The position numbers and the translations under genes were made by a program. A stretch of 64,000 nt of DNA from Zygnema cylindricum (lineage: Eukaryota; Streptophyta; Zygnematophyceae; Zygnematales; Zygnemataceae). Below the pieces are notes generated by a model. The model was not told where the DNA came from, made no database searches, and worked only from the letters and a program-made list of their open reading frames with translations. Shown piece after piece: positions 36,281 through 49,000 of the stretch. Numbering within the stretch: position 1 is the first letter of the stretch; each line of letters starts with the position of its first letter. The DNA is taken from the NCBI GenBank assembly GCA_037447655.1, contig JBBHKE010000125.1, forward strand, positions 241,398 through 305,397, given 5' to 3'.

Positions 36281-38389
36281 ATTGGGAAAGGGTACGCCCC
36301 CATGTATTAAAGTATCTACTTTTCTGTGTTTTTGCCCTAAAATTTAGAGAACTTTGACAAAAACTTTAGCCGTACGAAAAAAACATTTTTACCAAGTAAA
36401 GTAAACGTCAATTCATACTTTGGATGTATGGTGTGTTTGTCATCATGTGAACGCATTTTGGCGTTTTCCCCTTTTTGACCCCCGGGCAAGAGAATCCATC
36501 CCAAAAAAAAACTTCATCCAAAATCACCTCGAAGGGTGATTTTAGTTCAAGTACCGCCCAAACAGCGAATGAAAAACGAACCACGCACGCGCCACACGAG
36601 TGTGAATTTTTTTGGGCGAAAACAAAAAAAATGTTTTGTCACGTTGTGACCAGTACGTCATTTTTTTTTTCTGGGGATTTTTGGTAACCAAAGTCATTTC
36701 GCCCAAGGTGAAATCCCGCGAGTAACTTCCCTCCCTCTACCGCACGCTGTCTCCCACTTCTACTTTCACGCTACCTCGCTCTTTCCTAACTCACGTTCTC
36801 TCACACGCTACCTCGCTCTTTCCTAACTCACGTTCTCTCACAGTTAGTATACGGAGTTCGCGAAGCGCTTGCCAGGAGATAATATAACGAGAGCCGTTTT
36901 TTGATCGACGGAAAAGGTATTTATTTGTTATTTATAAGTGTCTTGTTATTTTTTTAATTCTTTGTTTATTATTCTCGCCTGTTATTTTTTTTTTTGGTTC
37001 TTCTTTATTTTTTGTGTTTATCATACATTGATTTTCTCCTCATATTTTTGGACGTCCTTTCTTCCGCAAAATCTTATCTTTATCTTTTTTTAATGTCTAA
37101 TAATTCTCTCTCTATTTCTCGTTTCACCATTTTTTCGCAAATCTACTCTCTAACCTGGGTGAATTTCAAAATACAATTTGAAGGTTGATTTCCAAATTAC
37201 ACGATTAACTTTAATAGATTATTTCTTTTTACAAATATTACCCTTTGTTACATTTTTCATTTTTCAAGTGACATTTTAATTACAATATCAACTTTAATTA
37301 CAGGTTTTGATTATTTTATATCAATTTTACCAATCCATGTTTTTTTTAATCTTTATATTGATTTTGATTTTTTCTTACCTCACCATTTTGGTGTGAAAGT
37401 CAAAGATGGTCGGCTTCAATGTTTGCCAAATTTCAATTTGATGTCTGAATTCCCCCTAGTTGGTATTTAATTTCAGTCACACCATATGTAATTCGGTTGT
37501 GTCACTCTGAACTTATTTGCTATTAAGGTATTCGTTAAATGGTAGTGGCACCTTTTACGATTTAAAGTGTGCTAGATATAGCTGGTCGTGCCACTTACAC
37601 AACCCTCAAACAATGTAAAGCTATTGAAATTGGTCTTTTTGTGGCAGGTTTGGAAACGGAAAAAATTGTGAGGAATGGAATTGCGTGGTTTTGTGCAGAC
37701 ATGCTCTCGAAAAGGGGTCAGCAATGTGGTAGGAGTGCAGGAGTTTGTTGAACAGCGTTGGAGGTCTGATGTCTACAATGTCACATGCAACATTACGATG
37801 TCACATGATGTCACGGGTGTTGTCACACTGTTTGTCGTTGTAGACGTGTACAACCGTCGGTAGGTTTCGAGTCGTCACAAATGGTTGCGTGTATTGTAGA
37901 CGTGTACAACCGTCGTGGTTTTTGAGTTCGTCATCCTTCGTAGTATTTTCGAAGTCGTCTTCAGTCGTCATCAGTAGTACCTACGTCTACAACCGTCATA
38001 TTTCAAAGTTCCGATTTCATATTCTCTTCAAAGAAGTACGGAGAATCTATACTACAGTCCAAAATACTTTGCCAAAGTACCGATTACATGGGGACGTACC
38101 CTAACCATCTGCGCGCAACCATTTTATTTATATGTGGCTGCCTCAGTTTCGCTACAGTAAACCTGCGCCGGCCGTGTGAATTGTTTTTTTTTTCATGACG
38201 GTCGACTTTCGCAAGTGCGACAGTTTTTTCATCGCCGTTACAATATTTCGCCTGTCAAAGTTGTTCGACGGATTGACCGTCAAATCTGATCTTAAGTTGT
38301 TTGACGGATCGATCGTCAAATCTGAACTTAAAGGTACGTAGATTGTACGAAACTGTACTTCAAATGTACAGTTTTTGACAACTACAGTA
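36281..38389. other. Intergenic DNA, no supported gene
   Basis: A 37-base unit starting ACGCTACCTCGCTC is duplicated in tandem (36768-36804 and 36805-36841), followed by a stretch that could be a 5' exon with a weak donor near 36917; nothing coding follows. A frame at 37569-37751 resembles no family I know. The motif GTAGACGTGTACAACCGTCG occurs twice near 37850 and 37898. From 38110 the sequence is the inverted partner of 35585-35885. Confidence 0.4.
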
Positions 38390-38940
38390 CACCGTCAATC
38401 GCTATTAGAGTATATAACGCCAATTCGGTGCCCTTTTTAAAAAAAAAAAAATCTTAAATACAATCCATAATTCTATTTTTTCCATTATTCTAATTAGGGT
38501 TTTATTTCAATTAGCGTTAATAATGGAAGTACACCTCAATGGAAATAGGGTGGCGTACGGAAAGGATATCTCTGTACAAAATGGTACTTTCTGAATTACA
38601 AAGGCATAAAAAGACACTTAACATTATTGCGCACACATGTGAATGTGCACTGGAAGAAAGAGACGCAAACTCGTCGAAAAAAATCACGTTCTCATATGTT
38701 CGTCCGTCGATCGTGTGAACAACGCGACGGCGTACGAATTGTCAGAATTTGTACGGATACAAATATTACTGTAGACATTTTAAGGGCGGGTATTTATTAT
38801 TCTGGACAACCCAAATTACAGTTAGTGATTAATTAGTATATATATTTTTTCTCAAAAAAAAAAATTTCCCGATTAGTGTTAATAACACTAATTATTTTTT
38901 TACGCTATTTATTCCTTTACTCTAATAGCGATTGACGGTG
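38390..38940. mobile_element. TIR element, family A, copy 1 (551 bp)
   Basis: Ends are perfect inverted repeats starting CACCGTCAATCGCTATTAG, flanked by TA on both sides (38388-38389 and 38941-38942). It is about 90% identical to the reverse complement of 58821-59370. It interrupts a repeat whose uninterrupted version is at 35585-35885, which shows real insertion. A block common to both copies translates to a partial frame with LNIIAHTCECALEERDANSS, perhaps a relic of a coding ancestor. Confidence 0.88.
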
Positions 38941-38942
38941 TA

Positions 38943-40480
38943 CTGTATCTGCGCGCAGCAAAAATCGTCTCTGCGATTAGCAATTCCCTTAATTAGTTCT
39001 TAACATTAATAGCGATTCACGGTGGATCTCTCACACACGTGGATCATTTCAATTACTATTTGTACTATCTATTCATAGAAACGACCGGCATAGTTCAGTA
39101 ATGTGGCACACAATGCTGTGTTAAACCGTACTTAACCTGCTCGATAGTCGAAACGCTGCCTCCCGGCCGGGAAAGTACGAGATTTCTTCTCAGGTCAAAG
39201 CCTTGTATCGGACGGTCAAATTGCTTTCCGTAAAATCAGGATGTACAAAACCGTACTTATCCAGACAGAAACTTTTCAAACATTACCGTACTGAAAATTG
39301 GGATATAGAGTACAGTACAGTACATTAGTGTACTGTTTACTGTACTGTACTGTACTAATGATCCTCACCTGGTCTTTTTGTTTTCGGTTCTATGAACAAA
39401 GCCACAGGAGTTCTTAAATAGTTAAATCGTTTCTTGCTGACGCCAGCATTCTCGTCTCCTTCAGCAGAGGTTTCTCCTTAACTTCCGCATCTCTCTCTCG
39501 GTTACTTAAATCGGATATTTAAACTGTAGCAATTCTTAAATCTTGACCATATTTTTAAACTCGAATCCTGATTACTACTCTGGTTTTCTTTTGCCGTACT
39601 TCTTCCCTTTGGATGGCAAGCAAACCCTAATCTAAACCTCAAATGGAATCCTGAATTTGACTTTAGAAACATAACCATAAACTATAACCAAAAGCTTTAA
39701 CTGGAAACTTAATCCATGTCCTGACTCTTACGTTGGAGTTTAGACCTAATTTTTTCAGGTCGATGGCTTGCAAACCCTAACCGAAAACCTTAACAAAACC
39801 AATCACTTAATCCGAATCCTAAAGAAACAAATATCTTAATCTTAGTTTTCACTTGAAGGCTGGAGCTCAAACCCTGAAGAAACCTCGACTAGCCCGGTCA
39901 CTCAGTTCAAGCCCTGATGTGAACTTTGGAGTTTCAAACCCTAAACTAAATTCCTAACCGGAAACCCTAATCGATATCCTAATATCCGGCAACCCTCGTT
40001 GAAACGTATTAAAGCTTTATCCCTAACCAAACCGACCACTGAATCCGAATCCGAATCCGAATCCGAATCCGAATCCGAATCCGAATCCGAATCCGGAATT
40101 TTGAGTTCAATTCCTAACCAGAACTGTGACCGAAAACTTTAAGTGAAAACTCTTGCCGAAAACTCTAACCAAAAACCTAGTCAAAAACCCTCGCTGAAGA
40201 CCATAACCGAAAACCCTCATCAAAAACCTTGACCGAAAAACCCAACAGAAAACCTTAGCATCAAAATTGTATCCCTGGACAAGCCGAAACCTGTCTCGAA
40301 GGCCCGACTCAGAGGAGTTGGAGCCCTAATTAAGCCTCACTGACCCGGAGGAGTTTGGATTTGAAACCCTAATTAGGCTTCACTCTCTCGGAGGAGTCTG
40401 GAGCTGAAGCTCTAATTAGGCCTGACTGGACTCGGAGGAGTTTGGAGTGGAAACCCTGATTATTTTTTGCGGTGGATGGC
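38943..40480 (+). promoter_or_regulatory. Upstream region of the POLLUX-like gene, rich in simple and telomere-like repeats
   Basis: No other gene is seen. Visible features: a 16-bp perfect inverted repeat (39309-39324 with 39341-39356) built from GTACA units; five exact AAACCCTAA telobox motifs (39622, 39772, 39936, 39962, 40364) set in a degenerate AACCGAAAACCCT-type tract; a GAATCC hexamer repeat at about 40043-40095; and three to four tandem units of about 55 bases (GGAGGAGTTTGGA..CCCTAATTAGGC) at about 40300-40460, directly before the start codon. Teloboxes are known promoter motifs in plants; a role here is inference. Confidence 0.5.
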
Positions 40481-42864
40481 ATGGCGCGGCCGCGACGGGA
40501 GTCGGCGGATGACAGCGTTACGGCGTTCTCTTCACGCCGTAACGTGCTCCGCCGCGGACCAATCATGTGGATTGATCGAAACGCTCCCGTGGAACGGAGC
40601 GACTCTGGCATGCTCCAATGGGCCCCGCGAGGAGATCCACGCCTTTTCCGGAACTCTCTCTCTCTCCCACACCATTCAACGCAAGGACCTCTCGATCATC
40701 CACGATCCTCGGCCGGTCTTCCCGGGAACTTAAAGCCTGTCCTTCGAAGGATTAGCTCGGCAGGGAGGACGACCACGACGTCCGCTTCTGACAGTAATGC
40801 ATCTCCTAATACAGGTAAGTCGACTGATGGGGAAGGAGAAGGGGGAAGGAGTGGAGGCTCCAATGGCGTCACTCCTACCACAGCGGAAGCGGCTGCCTCG
40901 GCTGTGGCGTCTGTAATTGGGGGGTCAGGAGAAGGGAGAGAGGGAGGAGATGGAGGGCATCCTCAAAGGGCATTGGTTTTGGAAAGAATAAATTCTGCCC
41001 CAGCTTCAGCAGGTGCGGGTCATCAGAGAGTACAGGAAAGTACAACTGGAGCTGGAGCTGGAGCTTCTCCCTCTGCTTCCACCACCTCCCCCTCCTCGAG
41101 TTTGTTCTCACTCCAAATGGACTTTTTACGACGTCGTTCCGAGGCCGTTGGATGGGGATCCTCTTCCAATAGTCTGGATGGGGATGCAGTGGAGGAGGTA
41201 AAGCCACGTGGCTGGTTACAGCCAATTACTGCGAGATTAACGGAGGAGAGACAGGCAAGTGGAACTAGTAGAGGAGGAGGAGGAGGAGGAATCAGTCCAG
41301 GAGGTTTTTCAAGTAGAGTTTCGACTCCAAAAAGTGTTATTATCCCTAACGGAGACTCGGAAATATGTGGAGACGGAGGAGGTTTGGATGCGAGTAGGAA
41401 GAAGGAGAGAGGAGAGGGAAGGGGGGAAGGAGAAGGAGGGGCGGAGGCTCGACAGCAGAATGGGAGTGAAATCGTGAAGCAGTTTGGAAAGTCAGAGAGT
41501 GCGAGAAGCACACAAAGAGAGAGAGAGAGTAGTAGAGCCCAGACAGGAAATTCTCCTCCTGGGCATTTACAAAATTCTGGAGTCAAGCTATCAGTTGGAC
41601 TTTTGCATGAAAGGGCTCCGACAACTCAGCAATTTGTATCTTCTGCCACGTGGTTCACATTCCTGGTGAGTGGAAAATCATCAACCGGATTCATCGTCCC
41701 TTCCCTCCCCTCCCCCACTTTCCTCCCCTCCCGCCCCTTCCCTTTCCTTCCCTTTCCCTCATTTTTACCCACTTCTATAAACTTTTTCGGAAAAAAGTAC
41801 AGATTTATACTCTTTATACTTCTAATATTCCCTCCCCCCCCATTTTTACCCCTTTCGGAAACTTTTTTTGGAAAAAGTACAGATTTAAACCCTTCATGCT
41901 TTTCATTCTCTCCCCTTCCCACTCCTTTCCATTTTCACTCGCTTTTGGAGGACTTTTTTGGGAAAAAATACAGATTTATACCATCTTTTCTACTTTTTTT
42001 ATCCTCTTCTGTCTTACCCTGAAGTACACACGATGATTATTTGGCAATTGATATACCTGAAACTTGGAATTTTTATTTTGACTCCCAATAGCGCACTGCC
42101 CCGTCGCTATAGTGTTAATAATACTAATTTGCTGCGACTTTTTTTTGGGTCAAAAGTCACAAAAGAGTGTCAATTACACTGTTTCAGGGCGTGGACTGAG
42201 ATCGTCCATGTCTTCCTAAATTAGTATTATCAATACTAATTTCGCTTAAATATCCATAATTCCCTTTACACTCAAAGCGATGGGCAGTGTAGCTATTTGT
42301 TGCACCTGCTATCCAAAAGTAGCTTTTTTCCAACCCCAATATTGGAATTAAATATGTAATTCCAAAATTTATGTAAACTAAACATGTTAAGATTTTCTGG
42401 TTGCCAAGAATTTTACGCTGAGTTCTTCTCTAGAACTTTTGCACGGGCCTGAAAGACCAATGCACTCTCCTCTCTCTCCTTCACTCCCACTTCACCCGCA
42501 CTCCCACTTTCCTACTTTCCCTCATCTTACTCTCACACGCTCTCTTCTTTTTCCCATTTCTCTCTCCTCATTTCCTTCTCCCACTTCTTATTTCCTCTTA
42601 CTCTCGCCTCCTTTCAATTCCTTGACTCTCCTCTTTTCACTGCTACTCTCTTTCACTCCTTAATCCCCTCATTTTCCCCTTTCAACAAGGTCAATGCTCA
42701 TCTTTCTCTGCCACCAGCCATTCTATCAATGTGGGCTCTTTCTTTCCCTCTCTCGCTCCCTCCTCTTGCTCTCTCTCCGCACCTCGTCCTTCCTCTCACT
42801 CCCTCCTCTCCCACCTTTCCCTCTTGCTCTCTCTTCATACCTCGTCCTTCCTTTTTTCTCTCTT

Positions 42865-42950
<86 letters not shown>

Positions 42951-43012
42951 TCTCTCTCTCTCTTTCTCTCTCTCCTCTCTCTCCTCTCTCCTCTCTCCTC
43001 TCTCCTCTCTCT

Positions 43013-43048
<36 letters not shown>

Positions 43049-46000
43049 NNNNNNNNNNGGCCTTGCGACCTTTACAGCCCATAGCCTGTCAGTGTTCACC
43101 CACAAACTTTTCGTTACAAATGTAACTCAGAAAGCACGTATAAAAAGTAATTAAAAAAAGCCCACCCCTCCTCGCTTGTGCTGTGCAGATGACTGCCTTG
43201 TGCATATCTGCTCTCATGGTGGCCTGGCAGAGAGGAGCTCAACTCGATGCAATGCAGGTGAGCTCTCCCCCCACTCTCACTCTCCCTCTCTCTCTCCCTC
43301 CCTCTCTCTCCCCTCTCTCTCCCCTATCTCTCCCCTCTTTCTCCCTCCCTGCCTTCCTCTTTTTTTTTCAAGTAGTAAACTATCCTTGATGCTCCTAGTT
43401 GGATTCTGATGTTTTTGAGTTTCGAGTCATTGCAGGGACGCTTCAAAGACCTTGAAGACTTAAAAAAATTAATGAAAAATATGCACGAAAGACTCAATGT
43501 AAACATTGCTTTTCAAACACCCACTTGTGACTGTCCGATACCCGACATTTCCAGCGTTCCGGTTACTGGAGTTCGTGATCCGGTTCATCCTTCCCCAGAG
43601 AAACCTAGTCCTGTCGATGTATCCCCAATTAACGATCAGGAAAATGGCTGGAGACGATTAGCGTTGATTATATCCGTTATGTCTATGGTCCTTCCTGTGG
43701 TACTTCTTCACTTTATCGATCACTTGCCACGCCTTGGATTAGGGTTTCTCTTCACGGGATTGGTAGGAGAGGCAGGAAGGACGGGAGGAGACGAGGAAGT
43801 TCCTCTCAGCAAGCGTCTTGCGTACCGAGTGGATGTACTTTTTTCGACTTATTCTTGGGTGAAACCGTTCGCACTTCTGACAGCGACAATTCTTCTGTGA
43901 GCTCTGCAAAAACTGGACAATAATTTCAGTTTGATTGTTTATCGTGATAGTGTTTTTTTCGAAGGGTTTATTGGGTGTTGAAGCTGATTGCAACTTACAT
44001 CACTCTCTCTCTCTCTCTGTCCCTCCCTCTCTCCCTCTGCCCCTCCCTCTCTCCCTCTGCCCCTCTCTCTCTCTCTCCCTCTCCTCCAACGATGGAGATG
44101 ATGTGAGAACTCCAGGGCTTTGTACAACTTTTGTGTTAGGACATGATTACATTCACACCATTTACCACTAATAGTGTGGGTTGTAGTTGCAAATTTTTTG
44201 TCACCTTCACTAATCCACACTTTTATCGGTATACCCATCGACATTTATTGCATTTCAGACTGACTCACTCTTTGCATACTTTGGTTCGTTTAATTTACTT
44301 TACATCAAACAAAATAGAGTAAAGAATAGAATGTTTAAATATTGTGATCAACTAAACTTGGCTTTCAGTTGTCTGCCTTTAATTCCTCTCGAGCCATTCT
44401 TTTTTGCGGTATTTCTGACTACAACCCCTTTCTTTTGGTGGTATTTTTGACTCTATCCATTTTTTTCTTGTAGTATTTCTGACTCTGGCCGTTTTTTTTT
44501 TGCAGTATTTCTCTTGGAGGATTTTCATTGTATGCTGTGAGTGGAGGCGAGAAGAGTGATGATGAAGAGACCCTCCAATTAAGTGATGCGATGTGGCAAG
44601 CTTGGACATTTGTGGCCGATGCGGGAAATCATGCAGATAGTAAAGGAATGGGACCTCGAATCGTGAGTGTAACTATTAGTTTTGGGGGAATGCTCATTTT
44701 TGCCCTAATGTTGGGCCTTGTGTCAGATGCCATTTCAGAGAAAGTGGATTCACTTCGTAAGGGAAGAAGCGAAGTGATTGAGAGTCATCATACTCTTGTA
44801 CTTGGTTGGAGTGACAAATTGGTGAGTCATTGCCACAACATCATCATTGGCATAGTTTCTATTTTTCATCAACATCTATTGTTGTTTTAACAAAAAAATG
44901 TTGTCATTTCAATTTCATTTTTGATTTCACACCATCTTCATGATCACTGGCATAGTTTCCAATTTCATCAACATCGACTGTCATTTTAACAAAAAGTTGT
45001 TGTCATTTTGAATTTTCATTTTCGATCTCGCACATTTTGTTTTTCTTTCAAATCATCATTTTTTCACTCCTTATGGGTTTACTTGTAAACTAGTGTATAC
45101 AGAAGCCCATCAAAGAACTCAGAAAACCCTGAAAATGTTAAAATTCAACTCGAAATTTAGTATGGATACCCCACTTATGTCATTGTTTATTTTATTTTCT
45201 TTTAATCTTCACTTTCACCAGCTTATTGACTTCCCTGCCCTATTTTACCAATCTCATTCCGCCTCATTTTTATTTCAACATCACCTTCATCATCCTTTTG
45301 TTTCCCTATCATGTACTTGTGTTAGTGTTAAAGTTTTTTTTTTTAGTGTGTGTTAAAGTTTTAATTTTTTTCTGCCTCAAACTCTTTTTTCTCGATGCAC
45401 AACTGTTGGACTTTTCATTGGAATTATCGATCGAAAGGTAGTTTGTAGACGAATATCCTCTCAATAGTTCATGGAGAAAAAAACGAGTTTAAGAGACGAG
45501 AAAAACATCGCCACTAATTCACGATAAATGATAGTAATGCAGTGATTCAATCATTTTTAATACTCCATCTTGCCATGGATGTCTACAGGGCCCAATGATT
45601 AAGCAGCTTGCAGTAGCTAATCAGAGCATAGGAGGAGGAGTGGTGGTAGTATTATCGGAACGAGAGAAGGAGGACATGGAAAGCGAGATTGCGAAACTGG
45701 AATTCGACTTTTTGGGTACTTCTGTGATTTGTCGATCAGGGTCCCCATTGGTTATTGCTGATTTGAAGAAAGTTTCTGTTTCCACTGCCCGAGCTATTAT
45801 CGTTTTGGCTGAGGTGGAAAACGCCGACCAATCAGATGCGAGAGCTCTCAGAGTGGTTCTCAGTTTGACAGGTGTCCGGGAGGGTCTTCGAGGTCACATT
45901 GTGGTCGAACTCAGTGACCTCGACAACGAGCAACTAGTGAAGGTGACATTTTTCGCGAGTCTTTTATTGTTCATTTGTTTATCTCTATTTAGCAACACTA

Positions 46001-49000
46001 AGAAAATTGTAGGTTTGTGGAGCTTGTAGACCGCAGTTGGAGCTGTCGTGTTTTTTTTTTTGGTTTATTGCGGGGATCATGTTTTTGGTTTTGTTTTTAT
46101 GTTTTTGTCTTTTTTTTGTATCACCAACGGTATGTGTTTTCCAGCAACTTAATAAACTTCTTCAGCAATGTAGTAATCAACATGGATGTTTTTTTATGCC
46201 CAATATTGGGATGTGAGGATGGAAATGTCTCGGAGGTTGCAAAAAACGCAGGTTAAAAAGGAGAGAATCAGAAACAAATTCTCTCCGTTAAGGTTTTGAG
46301 GTTATTTTATGTTGTAAGAACAGCATCCCCGCTGATGAGTACCGTTCCTAGGTCATGAATTGTAAGAAATTCCATCAGTTATGTAATCCATTTACGTAAT
46401 TTTACTGCCTAAAGATGCGCCTTTTTTATTCCTTTTAAATTTCCAGATGGTGGGAGGCCAACTGGTTGAGACAGTTGTTGCACACGATGTCATTGGTCGA
46501 CTAATGATTCAGTGTGCTCGACAACCGGGACTCGCTCAAATTTGGGAAGATATTCTTGGTTTCGAAAGCTGTGAATTTTATATGAAATGTTGGCCCACTT
46601 TGGTTGGTATGACATTTGGCGATGTACTGATTTCGTTTCCGGACGCAATTCCGTGTGGGGTAAGAATTGCCGCTGATGCGGGAAGAATCATGTTAAATCC
46701 TCCAGACTCGTATGTACTTCAACCATTAGATGCAATTTTAGTGGTCGCCGAAGACGATAATTCTTATTCTCCAGGACCTCTCCCCCACGTGAGAAAAGGG
46801 AGTCTTCCGGACGTGAAAGTTCCTGCAAAAATGCCGGAGAAGATTCTTTTTTGTGGGTGGCGACGTGACATCGATGATATGATAACGGTGAGTGAGTGCG
46901 TGGGAGAGAGGCAGATAGAATGGACAAGAGGAGACAAGACCAGCTTTAGCAGAGAGAGAGAAGGGAAAGAGAGGGAATAGAGAGAGGGATTGGACAAGAC
47001 AAAACATTTACGGTTCTCAACACATGGATTAGTGAAAGTTGAAGAGAATATGATGGTGGTGGATTATATGGAGACAGGAGCGAGAGAGGAGGGAGGAAAA
47101 CTTAAGAGTGAGGATGGAGTGGGAAAGGAAACGGGAAGGGAAACGTTAATCTAATGATTTTAACTAATGACCATCGAGAAAACAGGAATTTATGTGCCAC
47201 GTTGAAAATTTCCTACAGAGGGAGGAACTTCCTGATAATATCTTTTTGGAATTTGCAAGGGATTAAACATTCTCGAGTATTTTTCTGTCAAAAAATACTG
47301 ATTGGGTTTTAGGCTAGATTACAGGTTTTGGAGGCCTTTCTTCCTCCAGGTTCGGAACTTTGGATGTTTTCGGAGGTACCAATTGAAGATCGTGAATCTC
47401 GTTTAAGAGAAGGAGGGTTGGAGGATCTCGAGAATATCCGTATCGAACACCGTGTGGGAAATGCTGTAATACGACGACATTTGGAGAGTCTTCCATTGGA
47501 GACTTTTGATTCGGTGGGTTATGATAAAAATCTTTTTATTAGTAATATTTATGGGTTCATTTCACATCACGACACGATTAAGTCAAGTGTATATCAGTGT
47601 TCAATCTACAGATAGGGGGAAGGGGAGGGAGGGGGAGGGGGAGGGGGAGGGGGAGGGGGAGGGGGAGGGGGAGGGGGAGGGGGAGGGGGAGGGGGAGGGG
47701 GAGGGGGAGGGGGAGGGGGAGGGGGAGGGGGAGGGGGAGGGGGAGGGGGAGGGGGAGGGGGAGGGGGAGGGGGAGGGGGAGGGGGAGGGGGAGGGGGAGG
47801 GGGAGGGGGAGGGGGAGGGGGAGGGGGAGGGGGAGGGGGAGGGGGAGGGGGAGGGGGAGGGGGAGGGGGAGGGGGAGGGGGAGGGGGAGGGGGAGGGGGA
47901 GGGGGAGGGGGAGGGGGAGGGGGAGGGGGAGGGGGAGGGGGAGGGGGAGGGGGAGGGGGAGGGGGAGGGGGAGGGGGAGGGGGAGGGGGAGGGGGAGGGG
48001 GAGGGGGAGGGGGAGGGGGAGGGGGAGGGGGAGGGGGAGGGGGAGGGGGAGGGGGAGGGGGAGGGGGAGGGGGAGGGGGAGGGGGAGGGGGAGGGGGAGG
48101 GGGAGGGGGAGGGGGAGGGGGGGAGGTGGAGGGGGTGGGGGGAGATTATATTTTAGTGTTCTTTTTTTTTTAGGGTATATTAGTGTTTCTGAGAACCACT
48201 TTACATGTGTAAGGATCACATTAAGTTTAGAATCTACCCTAACAGCGGTTCAGTGTAAATAATTGTATGTTGACCTAAATTTCATTTTCCTCAACTTGCT
48301 ACTACTATCTTCGCAATAAGGATTTGGATTGCATCATCAGCTTTGAGGTTATTTTTTTATTTTTCTTTCTGGTTCTATTTCCCGTTTGCAATTTTTGTCA
48401 AAGCTCGAGAGCAGCATACTGTCTATCCAAACTGATTTCTCATATCCGTTTTTTCGACCACACAAAACATAGTATGACACCACTGAAGTTGTGAACCCTT
48501 ATTTTTGTGAGCAAAAATTGTTCACATAGTCGTGTACGATTTAGGATTTGATCATTCTATTTTTCTTTCTATACTACTACTCTGCCCATCGCTATTAGTG
48601 TTAGCAACACTAATTCAGTCCTTACTTCTTTTTATCAAAAATCGCGAAAGTGTTAATAACACTATTAAGGGAGTGGACTACAAGCAGTCACGGACCTCTT
48701 CACTAAATTAGTATTACATTCTAATTCAGTATTTACTCTACTAATTCTTTTACACCACTTTAAACTTTTTGCCATAGACATTTTTTTACCAGTATCTGAT
48801 TTTACGACACTGTAAATCACTATTATTAGAGTAAATAAGGTCTTAGTGTGAGGATTATTTCACTGTTTTTTTTTTATTCTAATTTACTCACGAGTGAGGT
48901 GGAAGATTAATGACCGCTTATATAATGTGTGGTATGAACTTAATATCAGTTTACACTATTATATGGTCAAACGCTCTAAAAAACTGGTGTCGAAATATTC

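Noticed and set aside
37569-37863. Two overlapping plus-strand frames with an AG at about 37648 that could be an exon
   Set aside because: No domain, no partner exons, and they sit between repeat sequences.
42694-43154. Ser/Leu and Glu/Arg repeat frames around the N gap
   Set aside because: Translations of the CT microsatellite and an assembly gap within POLLUX intron 1.
47506-48262. Frames of 213-221 codons with endless GE, LP or GR dipeptides
   Set aside because: Produced by the GGGGGA repeat; all frames are open because the repeat contains no stop. It lies in POLLUX intron 7.
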